64,000 bases of DNA from Staphylococcus sp. KG4-3 (GTDB lineage Bacteria > Bacillota > Bacilli > Staphylococcales > Staphylococcaceae). A model generated the notes under the pieces. The model ran no database searches, was not told the DNA's origin, and saw only the letters and a list, made by a program, of their open reading frames with translations. Location of the stretch: contig NZ_CP166245.1 in assembly GCF_033597815.2 (NCBI RefSeq), forward strand, positions 2,294,001-2,358,000. The letters run 5' to 3'. Below are positions 55,823 through 64,000 of the stretch, one piece after another. Numbering within the stretch: position 1 is the first letter of the stretch; every line of letters begins with the position of its first letter. The position numbers were made by a program, and so were the translations under genes.

Positions 55823-55871
55823 ACGGAATTACGCAATCAATTCTATAAATTGAATGCGCAATCCCGTTTCG
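55823..55871 (-). terminator. Terminator of norB
   Basis: On the minus strand AAACGGGATTGCGCA pairs with TGCGTAATTCCGTTT with one mismatch, plus an inner AATTGA-type pair, then T-rich sequence. It lies 40 bases after the norB stop. Confidence 0.88.
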
Positions 55872-55911
55872 ACAATAAATAACTATACTTTAAAGTTCTA
55901 TTAGTTTTAAG

Positions 55912-57303
55912 TTAATTATTAAATTGATTTTTTGGTACTAATATGAGTACTGCCAAAAATGCGATAATTGCTAATGCTGCATTGAACCACAAGCCAAACA
56001 TTGCTCCAACTTGTATATTTGAAACTACAGTCATCACAGTAAAGATAGTACCAGATAATGCGACACCAAATGAATTTCCTAATGATGATGCCATTTTATA
56101 AACACCAGACGCAACCCCAACTTTATCTTCTGGGGCAGTTGATACTGCTGTATCTGTCGATGGTGTTGCGTACATACCTAATCCCATACCATAGATTAAA
56201 TAACCTATTATACAAGTTACAATATAAACTGGCGTAGGTAAAAACGTGAATGAAATTAAAATAATTCCTATAGCATTAAGTGCTGCACCAATTAGCATCG
56301 GTCTTCTTGGACCAATCTTTTGTAACACTTTTTCTCCGACTCTAATCATTACAAGCACAGCTACTAAATACGTAATAGACATGACACCAGATTGGAAGGA
56401 ACTAAAATGTAATCCTGATTGGAAATACGTATTAGCGACAATAAGTGTCCCTGCCACTGCATTTAATAAAAAGTTAGAGATTGTAGCACCACTATAACCT
56501 TTATGTTTAAATAGTTTAAAATCTATAAGTGGATTTTTAACTTTACCTTCATAATATAAAAAGCAAAGTGTTGAAATAATAAATACAACAATTAGTGCCA
56601 TGATAAATGGTGAGAAAAGCCCATAATCAGATGATTCTGTGATAATTAAATTAACACTTAGCATTGCAATAATTAAAATAATAAGGCCTACTATGTCAAA
56701 TTTAGCTTGTTTTGTTTCTTCAGTTTGTACGGCTTTTGTTTCTGGTGTATGTCTCATTAGAAACATTGCCATTAATGCTACAAGAATTGAAATAATGAAT
56801 ATTGATCTCCAACCAATAAACGTAGACATTACACCGCCAAATAACGAACAAACTCCTGTGCCTCCCCAAGAACCGATTGACCAATAACTCAATGCGCGCT
56901 GACGACGACTACCAATATAATATTCATTGATAATTGCCAAAGTTGAAGGCATAATACATGCTGCAGATAACCCTTGAATCGCGCGTCCAACAACAAGTAA
57001 TGGCATAAACCCTGGTATTATGATTAATAACGAACCAACAATACTTAATATCAATCCGATATAGGTCATTTTCACCCTGCCATATCTATCAGCAAGCCCT
57101 CCTGTTCCTACTACAAATAAACCACATAATAATGCAGTTAAACTTACAGCCACATTTATTGTTCCATAATTCGTATCAAATGATGATTCTAAATCTGGAA
57201 TAATATTTACTAATGATTGTGCAAACAACCAAAATGTAATGACTCCTAAGAAAATACCAACAAGAAGTTTATTATCTCCTTCAAACGAATGTGTTGATTC
57301 CAT
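55912..57303 (-). CDS. norB: MFS multidrug exporter NorB
   Basis: 463 residues from the ATG at 57303 (AGGAGG 10 bases upstream), exactly the length I remember for S. aureus NorB. About 14 membrane segments; FEGDNKLLVGIFLGVITFWL, GGLADRYGRVKMT (motif A) and SYWSIGSWGGTGVCSLFGG match NorB closely. NorB exports quinolones, tetracycline and other compounds and is controlled by MgrA and NorG in S. aureus. It stands alone. Confidence 0.9.
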   Translation of the reverse strand: MESTHSFEGDNKLLVGIFLGVITFWLFAQSLVNIIPDLESSFDTNYGTINVAVSLTALLCGLFVVGTGGLADRYGRVKMTYIGLILSIVGSLLIIIPGFMPLLVVGRAIQGLSAACIMPSTLAIINEYYIGSRRQRALSYWSIGSWGGTGVCSLFGGVMSTFIGWRSIFIISILVALMAMFLMRHTPETKAVQTEETKQAKFDIVGLIILIIAMLSVNLIITESSDYGLFSPFIMALIVVFIISTLCFLYYEGKVKNPLIDFKLFKHKGYSGATISNFLLNAVAGTLIVANTYFQSGLHFSSFQSGVMSITYLVAVLVMIRVGEKVLQKIGPRRPMLIGAALNAIGIILISFTFLPTPVYIVTCIIGYLIYGMGLGMYATPSTDTAVSTAPEDKVGVASGVYKMASSLGNSFGVALSGTIFTVMTVVSNIQVGAMFGLWFNAALAIIAFLAVLILVPKNQFNN

Positions 57304-57742
57304 ATGCTTTTTTCCTCCTATATTTCCCGTAAACACATAGATCACATTTCAAAACAGGTATACACGCCTTTAACGCTATTCTCCATACAAACTGAAAAAC
57401 CGCTAAAAAAGTCTATATCTATTTCAAAACTAATCTTTTAATATACAATTGGTTTAAAATTCTGCAATAATTATATGCAATTAATTTTATATTAATATCT
57501 ACATTTTTTACAAATCCTTTTAAAAGCCAATATTAATAAAATAACACTTAACTCTTAATAATGCTAAAGAACTGCGTCAATTATGTAGTTATTTACATAG
57601 AGAGTAATTTGATTCTTCCCTCTCATTACTGTTATATTGGTACATTGGATATAATTTATAAAAAATAATTCACATAAAACTCATAATTTTATAAAATTCT
57701 GTATAATCAACCATGTCAAACTAATTAAAAAAAGGTGAAACC
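57304..57742. other. Intergenic region between norB and lytS
   Basis: 439 A+T-rich bases between divergent genes. A TATAAT at 57702-57707 faces lytS without a convincing -35. I see no ORF and no clear operator. Confidence 0.5.
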
Positions 57743-59494
57743 ATGTTAAATTTATTTATCTTATTATTAGAACGCGTTGGTTTAATTATACTGATTGCAT
57801 ATATTTTAATGAATATTAATCATTTTAAATCGATGATGAATGACCGAGAAAAGCGACGTTCGCAATGGCAATTGATTATCATATTTGGTTGTTTCTCCAT
57901 GCTTTCAAATTTTACTGGAGTACAAATTCGCGGTGATGAAATTATCAACGGTACGGTCTATAATCATTTGAGCCCTGATGCATCGTTAGCAAATACACGT
58001 GTATTAACAATTGGAGTATCAGGACTAATCGGTGGTCCATTCGTTGCCTTAGCTGTAGCACTGATTTCAGGGATTTACCGTGTCTATATCGGAGGTGCAG
58101 ATGCATACATATATTTAATTTCTTCTATCATTATTGCCCTTGTTTCAGGTTATTTTGGTCATAAAGCTATGCGAGCTAATAGATATCCAACTATTGTAAA
58201 AGGCGCGCTCATCGGTGGTGCTACAGAAATCATTCAAATGCTTTGTATTTTAGTATTTTCTGATAATACCGTACACGCATGGACGTTAGTAAAACTTATT
58301 GCCTTACCTATGATATCTATAAATTCAATAGGTACAGCTATATTCTTATCTATCATCCTTTCAACAATTAAGAAAGAAGAAGAAACCCGTGCAATCCAAA
58401 CTCATGATGTTTTACAATTAGCTAACCAGACATTACCTTATTTCCGTTCAGGTTTAAATGAGCAATCCGCTAAACAAGCTGCTGAAATCATTCTAAACCT
58501 AATGCGTGTTTCAGCAGTTGCTATTACAAATCGTAAAGACATATTAACTCACGTTGGTGTTGCAAGTGATCATCACGTTGCACAAAAAGCAATTATTACG
58601 GATTTATCAAAAATTGCTATTCAAACTGGAACTTTAAAAGAAGCTTATTCAAGTGAAGATATTGGTTGTAACCACCCTGGTTGTCCGCTAGAAGCTGCTA
58701 TTGTTATGCCATTACATGTAAAAAATGAAGTAGTCGGTACATTAAAACTCTATTTTACTAATAAGCATGACGTTAACTTTTCCGATAAACAGCTTGCAAC
58801 CGGTCTAGCAGATATATTTTCTAGCCAACTTGAGCTTGGACAAGCTGAAACGCAAAATGCGTTAATAAGAGATGCTGAGATTAAGTCGCTCCAAGCTCAA
58901 GTTAATCCTCACTTTTTCTTTAACTCAATTAATACTATTTCAGCATTAGTACGAATCGATAGTGAAAAAGCAAGAGAATTATTATTACAACTCAGTCAAT
59001 TTTTCCGTTCAAATTTGCAAGGTACACGTAATAATACCATTTCTTTAGAAAAGGAATTACAGCAGGTTGAGGCTTATTTATCATTAGAACAAGCGCGTTA
59101 TCCAGATCGTTTTAATGTTAGTTTTGATATCGCTGATTCAAGCTATGGTGCTTTAGTGCCACCTTTTGCAATTCAAATCCTTGTAGAAAATGCAATTAAA
59201 CATGCATTTAAAAATAGAAAGTATGACAACAATATTATTGTAAAAGCTCACCAAAATAACTACGGATTAAATATTTCTGTCTCAGATAATGGACAAGGCA
59301 TACCAGTAAATAAACTTGATAAAATCGGAAAAACTAGTGTTTATTCAGAATCTGGTACAGGAAGTGCATTAGAAAATTTAAATCAAAGATTAGATGGTTT
59401 ATTTGGCCATAAAGCTAAACTTCATTTTGAATCAAATAAACAAGGTACAAAAGTAAGTTGTACCATTCCACATCACACTACAGAGGAGGGGTAA
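57743..59494 (+). CDS. lytS: Sensor histidine kinase LytS
   Basis: 583 residues. Six to eight N-terminal membrane segments (5TM-5TMR LytS domain, 1-~205) with GGPFVALAVALISGIYR; a GAF domain (~215-360) including GCNHPGCPLEAAIVMP; the dimerisation/phosphorylation motif LQAQVNPHFFFNSINT; and a HATPase (~460-580) with NAIKHAF and GTGSALENLNQRL. It senses membrane potential or murein state and, with LytR, turns on lrgAB. The gene order lytS-lytR-lrgA-lrgB is conserved. Confidence 0.96.
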   Translation: MLNLFILLLERVGLIILIAYILMNINHFKSMMNDREKRRSQWQLIIIFGCFSMLSNFTGVQIRGDEIINGTVYNHLSPDASLANTRVLTIGVSGLIGGPFVALAVALISGIYRVYIGGADAYIYLISSIIIALVSGYFGHKAMRANRYPTIVKGALIGGATEIIQMLCILVFSDNTVHAWTLVKLIALPMISINSIGTAIFLSIILSTIKKEEETRAIQTHDVLQLANQTLPYFRSGLNEQSAKQAAEIILNLMRVSAVAITNRKDILTHVGVASDHHVAQKAIITDLSKIAIQTGTLKEAYSSEDIGCNHPGCPLEAAIVMPLHVKNEVVGTLKLYFTNKHDVNFSDKQLATGLADIFSSQLELGQAETQNALIRDAEIKSLQAQVNPHFFFNSINTISALVRIDSEKARELLLQLSQFFRSNLQGTRNNTISLEKELQQVEAYLSLEQARYPDRFNVSFDIADSSYGALVPPFAIQILVENAIKHAFKNRKYDNNIIVKAHQNNYGLNISVSDNGQGIPVNKLDKIGKTSVYSESGTGSALENLNQRLDGLFGHKAKLHFESNKQGTKVSCTIPHHTTEEG

Positions 59495-59497
59495 ATT

Positions 59498-60262
59498 ATG
59501 AAAGCAATTATCGTAGATGATGAACCGCTAGCACGTAATGAACTACACTATTTATTAAATCAAATTCGTTCATTTGATTTAATTAAAGAAGCCGAAAATA
59601 TCTCTGAAACTTTAGAATTATTACTTTATGATAACTACGATGTTATTTTTTTAGATATTAATTTAATGGATGAAAGTGGTCTGGATTTAGCTAATAAAAT
59701 AAAAAAAATGAAACATCGCCCTTTGATTATTTTCGCTACTGCACATGATACTTTTGCGGTAAAGGCGTTTGAATTAGATGCTATTGACTATATTTTAAAA
59801 CCATTTGAGCAACAACGAATCGCACAAGCTATCCATAAAGTTGAACAAGTGCTTAACTCAAATATTGAACAACAAAATTTTATAAATAATGATAATAACC
59901 ACAATGAGACACACAATAAACTTGAGAATACGCCAAACGTACTCCCTATTGAAGTTAACGAGCGTATTCATATTATTAATTTAGATGATATTATCGCAAT
60001 TTCCGTCAATAACGGGATCACAACGATAAATACGACACTCAATAAATTTGAAACTTCTGAACCGTTGAACCATTATGAAAAAAAATTAGACACTACTCAA
60101 TTTATGAGAATTCATCGTGCCACTTTAATTAACAAGACACATATTCAAACAATTGAACATTGGTTCAACTATACTTATCAATTAACCATGACTAATCAAT
60201 TAAAATTCCAAGTGAGTCGCTCTTATATGAAATCATTCAAACAAGATATGGGGTTATCTTGA
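59498..60262 (+). CDS. lytR: Response regulator LytR (LytTR DNA-binding domain)
   Basis: 254 residues. The receiver domain (1-~125) has D7-D8, the phosphorylated Asp53 ([10 protein letters not shown]) and the lysine in DYILKPF. A polar linker rich in asparagine ([12 protein letters not shown]) leads to the LytTR domain (~150-252; [32 protein letters not shown]). It activates lrgAB. It starts 3 bases after lytS with GAGGAGGGG as ribosome site. Confidence 0.96.
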   Translation: MKAIIVDDEPLARNELHYLLNQIRSFDLIKEAENISETLELLLYDNYDVIFLDINLMDESGLDLANKIKKMKHRPLIIFATAHDTFAVKAFELDAIDYILKPFEQQRIAQAIHKVEQVLNSNIEQQNFINNDNNHNETHNKLENTPNVLPIEVNERIHIINLDDIIAISVNNGITTINTTLNKFETSEPLNHYEKKLDTTQFMRIHRATLINKTHIQTIEHWFNYTYQLTMTNQLKFQVSRSYMKSFKQDMGLS

Positions 60263-60383
60263 TTTTCAAGTTCTAATTTATGCATTTCAGAGATAACGTC
60301 TAGTAAGTCGCTTGTCAATCCAACTAAAGTAATCGCTTTCATTCTATAATTAACCCAACATTAATTCGGGAGGAACTTTAATT
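60263..60383 (+). promoter_or_regulatory. lrgAB promoter region
   Basis: 121 bases between lytR and lrgA. TATAAT (60345-60350) is a good -10, but no consensus -35 lies at 16-18 bases, as expected for a LytR-activated promoter. The ribosome site GGGAGGAAC precedes lrgA. Confidence 0.5.
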
Positions 60384-60827
60384 ATGGAAGCAAACAAACA
60401 ACAAAATGCAGAACAAACTCAGCATTCAAAAACATATAATTTTTTCCATCAAGCACTTGTGATTGCTATTATCATGCTCATTTCAAATATTATCGAAAGT
60501 TTCATGCCAATTCCTATGCCCGCTTCAGTTATAGGTCTTGTGTTATTATTTATAGCGTTATGTACAGGTATTATTAAACTTGGTCAAGTCGAGAAAGTCG
60601 GTACAACGTTAACGAACAATATTGGTTTTCTATTTGTCCCAGCGGGTGTATCAGTTATTAATTCACTAGGCATTTTAAGTACGAGCCCTATCCTAATTAT
60701 TTTATTAATCATTATTTCAACACTCTTATTGTTATTATGTACAGGGTTCTTTGCTCAAATGCTTATAACTAAATCCTTTATTCCAAGAAAAAGACCACAA
60801 AAACAACTTGCGGAGGATAAATTATGA
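60384..60827 (+). CDS. lrgA: Antiholin-like protein LrgA
   Basis: 147 residues with four membrane segments; [21 protein letters not shown] and [19 protein letters not shown] are the LrgA/CidA signature regions. It works with LrgB to restrain murein hydrolase export and to handle pyruvate or other metabolites, as shown in other species. It overlaps lrgB by 4 bases. Confidence 0.95.
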   Translation: MEANKQQNAEQTQHSKTYNFFHQALVIAIIMLISNIIESFMPIPMPASVIGLVLLFIALCTGIIKLGQVEKVGTTLTNNIGFLFVPAGVSVINSLGILSTSPILIILLIIISTLLLLLCTGFFAQMLITKSFIPRKRPQKQLAEDKL

Positions 60828-61525
60828 TTGAACATTTAGCTATTAACACGCCCTATTTCGGTATTTTACTTTCATTGATACCATTTATTATAGCCACATT
60901 TTTATTTAAAAAAACTAATGGCTTTTTCTTATTCACACCACTATTTGTAAGTATGGTAGTAGGTATAGCATTTCTAAAATTTACTGGCATAGATTATGCA
61001 AATTATAAAATTGGCGGAGACATCATTAATTTCTTCCTGGAACCGGCTACTATATGTTTCGCTATTCCTTTATATAAAAAACGTGATGTTTTAAAAAAAT
61101 ACTGGAAACAAGTACTAGGAGGTATTACATTAGGTACCACGGCAGCACTAATTTGCATTTACTTAATAGCTGAAGCATTCCAATTTTCTAATGGCATTAT
61201 TGCATCTATGTTACCTCAAGGTGCGACAACTGCTATTGCACTACCTGTTTCAGCGGACATAGGTGGAATTAAAGAACTAACTTCATTAGCTGTTATATTA
61301 AATGGCGTAATTATTTACGCACTCGGTACAAAGTTAATCAAACTATTTAATATTACCAATCCTATCGCTCGTGGCCTTGCACTTGGCACAAGTGGGCATT
61401 CCTTAGGCGTCTCTTCAGCACAAGAATTTGGTGAAACAGAAGCTTCAATGGCATCTATTTCATTAGTTATTGTCGGTGTAATTGTAGTAGTTGTTGCTCC
61501 AATTCTTGCAACAATATTACTTTAA
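60824..61525 (+). CDS. lrgB: Antiholin-like protein LrgB
   Basis: 233 residues with about seven membrane segments. Conserved parts are [30 protein letters not shown]-like [16 protein letters not shown], and [24 protein letters not shown]. It pairs with LrgA in a pyruvate-uptake/antiholin system. Ribosome site GCGGAGGAT lies inside lrgA. Ends the operon at the hairpin beyond. Confidence 0.95.
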   Translation: MIEHLAINTPYFGILLSLIPFIIATFLFKKTNGFFLFTPLFVSMVVGIAFLKFTGIDYANYKIGGDIINFFLEPATICFAIPLYKKRDVLKKYWKQVLGGITLGTTAALICIYLIAEAFQFSNGIIASMLPQGATTAIALPVSADIGGIKELTSLAVILNGVIIYALGTKLIKLFNITNPIARGLALGTSGHSLGVSSAQEFGETEASMASISLVIVGVIVVVVAPILATILL

Positions 61526-61583
61526 ATAATAGTAATGATAACTAATTTTTTCTTTATCGTTTATACAATCAACTTTTCAAGTC

Positions 61584-61619
61584 AAAAAACCTCAACCATT
61601 TTTATGATTGAGGTTTTTT
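61584..61619. terminator. Bidirectional terminator between lrgB and the esterase gene
   Basis: AAAAAACCTCAA pairs perfectly with TTGAGGTTTTTT around a 12-base loop. It serves both convergent transcripts. Confidence 0.92.
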
Positions 61620-61651
61620 ATTTATGCTAAATCATTGTTTTAAATTGCTAT

Positions 61652-62410
61652 TTACCCTATGAACCATTCAATTGCACGTTTTACTGCCTTGTCCCAATAA
61701 GCATAATCATGCTTACCAGGTCCATCTTCAAATTGGTAAGATACTTTTTGCGCGTCCAAATATGATATAAACTGTTTATTGTCTTCGTAGAGTTGATCTT
61801 CTGTTCCACACATAATAAGTAACTCTGGTATTACTTTGCTTTCAGCTATTGCTTTATCTACTAAATAATACGGATCAAGTTCTGTATCCTGTGTCATTTT
61901 ATCTACACCTGCAATTGCTTGGCCTGAAAAGTCATTCCAATCAATGTCTATAAAGGTTTGTGCATTAAATACAGATGATAATGGGCAAGCTTTAGCAAAA
62001 CGATGACCTTGTGTTAAGGCATATTTTATCGTTCCATATCCTCCCATAGAATGGCCTGCAATAAAGTTATCCTCTCTCTTCTGTGATAATGGTAAGATTT
62101 GATGTGCATAATCTAATACTTCTAATACATAGTCAAAGTATTTATGACCAAATTTCATATTACTATAACCACTATGGTCAGCGTTAGGCATAATAACTGC
62201 AATTTGATGGTCATTTGCATAACGTTCAATACTTGTATAGCGCATATAAGAAGTTTCATCACTTGATAAACCGTGTAACAATAACATTGTCTTTAATTGT
62301 TTAGGCTCTATCTTCGTATTAAAATAACTAACATCTTCAGGTAAAATTGCTATAAATTGGTGGTTCATACCAATAGTTTTGGATTTGTAATTTATCGTTA
62401 ACAACGCCAT
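61652..62410 (-). CDS. Serine esterase, FphF/EstA type
   Basis: 252 residues of an alpha/beta hydrolase in the esterase D/S-formylglutathione hydrolase group. Oxyanion region MLLLHGLSSDETSYMRYTSIE; nucleophile FIAGHSMGGYG; acid in MCGTEDQLYEDN; histidine in GPGKHDYAYWD. It is very like the S. aureus fluorophosphonate-binding hydrolase FphF, which hydrolyses short acyl esters. Only 18 bases separate it from opuCD upstream, so it may be the last gene of the opuC transcript. Confidence 0.9.
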   Translation of the reverse strand: MALLTINYKSKTIGMNHQFIAILPEDVSYFNTKIEPKQLKTMLLLHGLSSDETSYMRYTSIERYANDHQIAVIMPNADHSGYSNMKFGHKYFDYVLEVLDYAHQILPLSQKREDNFIAGHSMGGYGTIKYALTQGHRFAKACPLSSVFNAQTFIDIDWNDFSGQAIAGVDKMTQDTELDPYYLVDKAIAESKVIPELLIMCGTEDQLYEDNKQFISYLDAQKVSYQFEDGPGKHDYAYWDKAVKRAIEWFIG

Positions 62411-62428
62411 ATCATTTCACTACTTTCA

Positions 62429-63121
62429 TTACTGATTAATACCCTGAGGTCTATGCTTTTGTTTCTTCTGTGTTCTAGTCGTGGGGTCTAATCGTTTTTC
62501 TAATAATCTTAATACGACATCTATTAAAATTGCAATTAATGCAATAGGTATAGCACCAGCTAAAATAAATGTTGTGCCATCTGTAGCATTTGTCCCACGG
62601 ATTACAATATCACCTAAGGTCGGTGCGCCAATAAATGACCCCACAGCGACAACTCCAATAGCTACAACAAGCGCAATTCTTAGTCCGCCTAAGATAACAG
62701 ATAAAGCTAATGGTAACTCTATCATACGTAAGACTTGGTTACGTGTCATACCCATACCTTTACCGGCATCTTTAATATTTTCATCTACGCCCACGATACC
62801 TGTAAAAGTATTTTTAATAATCGGTAATAAAGCGTATAAGAATACCGTTACTACTACTGTCGTTGGTCCTAGGCCCATAACTAACATCAAAATAGCAAGC
62901 ATTGCTATAACAGGTACAGTTTGTATAATATTCGCAATCGTAATAATCGTCCATGATAGTTTCTTATATCTAGCTATAATAATACCTAGCGGAATACCCA
63001 CAATTGCTGCAAACAACACGCCATACACAGACATAAGTAAATGCTTAATAAATAAATCCCAAAGGTAGCCAAAGTTTACTGAATAATATTCGACTAATTG
63101 CTGTAATAAATTACCCTCCAT
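62429..63121 (-). CDS. opuCD: Osmoprotectant ABC transporter permease OpuCD
   Basis: 230 residues with six membrane segments. The permease EAA-like loop is GMGMTRNQVLRMIELPLALSVIL; the start YSVNFGYLWDLFIKHLLMSVYGV fits OpuC/ProW-type permeases. It is one of two permeases for glycine betaine, carnitine or choline. Its ATG overlaps the opuCC stop by one base. The ATPase OpuCA and permease OpuCB lie outside the window. Confidence 0.92.
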   Translation of the reverse strand: MEGNLLQQLVEYYSVNFGYLWDLFIKHLLMSVYGVLFAAIVGIPLGIIIARYKKLSWTIITIANIIQTVPVIAMLAILMLVMGLGPTTVVVTVFLYALLPIIKNTFTGIVGVDENIKDAGKGMGMTRNQVLRMIELPLALSVILGGLRIALVVAIGVVAVGSFIGAPTLGDIVIRGTNATDGTTFILAGAIPIALIAILIDVVLRLLEKRLDPTTRTQKKQKHRPQGINQ

Positions 63122-64000
63122 TAGTTTTGACCACCCTTCTTATCATTTTCAAAATAGTTATGTTTTTTCAAGAAGTTTTCTGCAACAACTGCCGGCTCTT
63201 TGCCTTTACCATCAGCTTGATAATTAAGCTCTTGCATTTCACTTGTTGAAATCTTCTTCTCTAACTTATTAATAATCGGTTTTAATTCAGGATATTTATC
63301 TAATAATTCATTTGTTGCTACCGAACTAGCTGCATAAGGTGGGAAAAAGCGTCTATCATCTTTCAACACTTTTAAATCATATGCCGCAATTCTCCCATCT
63401 GTTGAATACCCTACTGCTACATCGAGATTTTTAGAATTTAATGCATCATATACTAAACCAATTTGCATCGGTCTAACTGTATTAAATTTAAATCCATATT
63501 CTTTCGTAAACCCTGGATAACCGTCACCTTCCCGATTTAACCATGAACTATCGACACCTAGTTTTAATTCATCACTATGTGCTTTCAAATCAGAAACTGT
63601 TTCCAAATTATATTTTTTAGCTGTTTCTTTTGTAACCATAAACGCATATGTATTTGCAAAACCATATGAATTAAAGAACGTTTGATTAAATTTCTTTTGG
63701 AAACCTTCTTGGGTAGCTTTCATTGCTTTTTCGGGATCTTTAATAGGATCTTCATTTAATGCACCTGTTAAGTCTGTACCATTGTAACGAGCACCAGACA
63801 TATTTGCATCACCATTTACAAGAGCGTTGTGCTGGATTGTACTCGATCCTAAGTTATTTATTAATGTTGGTTTAATCTTTCCATCTGTATCATGTTCTAT
63901 TAAAAGTCTCAACATATGAGACATAATTTGTGATTCACTCGTCGCAAGCGCTGTAATCTTGACTTCGTTGTCTGAGCTATTTCCACCTAAACCGGGTAAA
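63121..64000 (-). CDS. opuCC: Osmoprotectant-binding lipoprotein OpuCC (N-terminus outside window)
   Basis: The frame is open to base 64000, so the signal peptide and lipobox are missing; 292 residues are visible, from PGLGGNSSDNEVKITAL onward. The OpuAC-type substrate-binding fold is recognised by SESQIMSHMLRLLIEHD, DLTGAL and VGYSTDGRIAAYDLKVLKDD. It captures osmoprotectants outside the membrane and hands them to OpuCB/OpuCD. Confidence 0.93.
   Translation of the reverse strand, partial: LPGLGGNSSDNEVKITALATSESQIMSHMLRLLIEHDTDGKIKPTLINNLGSSTIQHNALVNGDANMSGARYNGTDLTGALNEDPIKDPEKAMKATQEGFQKKFNQTFFNSYGFANTYAFMVTKETAKKYNLETVSDLKAHSDELKLGVDSSWLNREGDGYPGFTKEYGFKFNTVRPMQIGLVYDALNSKNLDVAVGYSTDGRIAAYDLKVLKDDRRFFPPYAASSVATNELLDKYPELKPIINKLEKKISTSEMQELNYQADGKGKEPAVVAENFLKKHNYFENDKKGGQN

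Overview
The window is a low-GC chromosomal segment of a Staphylococcus. SarZ, the narGHJI/nreABC/narT block, an Rsp-type regulator, FmhA, LytSR/LrgAB and a YSIRK-type lipase are all staphylococcal. Several features point away from S. aureus and towards a coagulase-negative species such as S. haemolyticus or S. hominis: a lipase gene between narG and the siroheme genes, two tandem Hsp20 genes, and a YidC copy that looks like a second paralogue. The species cannot be fixed from the sequence alone. I see no rRNA, tRNA, CRISPR array, prophage or intact insertion sequence.

Layout. 1-4.6 kb: the 3' part of an rsp-like AraC regulator, two small membrane-anchored proteins (DUF4889 and DUF3139), sarZ, and two small heat-shock proteins behind a CtsR-type operator. 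4.6-24.4 kb: an anaerobic nitrate/nitrite respiration island, all on the minus strand. It holds narT, nreABC (oxygen and nitrate sensing), narGHJI (nitrate reductase), a repeat-rich secreted lipase, sumT-nirD-nirB-sirC-sirB (siroheme and NADH nitrite reductase), a GNAT gene and nirC. Upstream of narT, narG and the nir operon I see G-rich inverted-repeat motifs that could bind NreC. Rex-type operators lie upstream of narG and the nir operon. 24.7-29 kb: a beta-glucoside PTS unit (GntR regulator, bglP, bglA). 29-39 kb: small unknowns, a PadR regulator with a membrane partner, YceI, a row of three lipoproteins (AdcA with Zur boxes, DsbA, DUF4467), FmhA, an ASCH protein and a multidrug MFS pump. 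38.8-41 kb: a 34-residue predicted metal-homeostasis protein behind a Zur-like box, gpmA, and a minimal IsaA/SceD-type transglycosylase. 41-50.4 kb: CDF exporter, GtrA, Bcr/CflA pump, GyrI-like protein, C39-like peptidase, metallophosphoesterase, Na+/H+ antiporter, YidC and GNAT. 50.4-57.3 kb: pcp with a DUF979/DUF969 permease pair, a decayed region, DUF805, an M20/RocB-like peptidase and NorB. 57.7-64 kb: lytSR, lrgAB, an FphF-type esterase, and opuCD with a partial opuCC.

How it fits together. When oxygen falls, NreB would phosphorylate NreC, with nitrate input through NreA. NreC would then switch on NarT import, NarGHI reduction of nitrate to nitrite, NirC nitrite transport and NirBD reduction to ammonia. 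The sumT-sirC-sirB genes supply siroheme, and Rex would release repression when NADH is high. A zinc theme links AdcA and the 34-residue ORF through Zur-type boxes. A cell-envelope theme runs through LytSR/LrgAB, FmhA, the transglycosylase, the lipase and YidC.

I found no convincing undescribed multigene system. The most interesting leads are the folded narT leader, the Zur-like box in front of the 34-residue ORF with its C-rich 3' region, and the double palindrome around the padR promoter.
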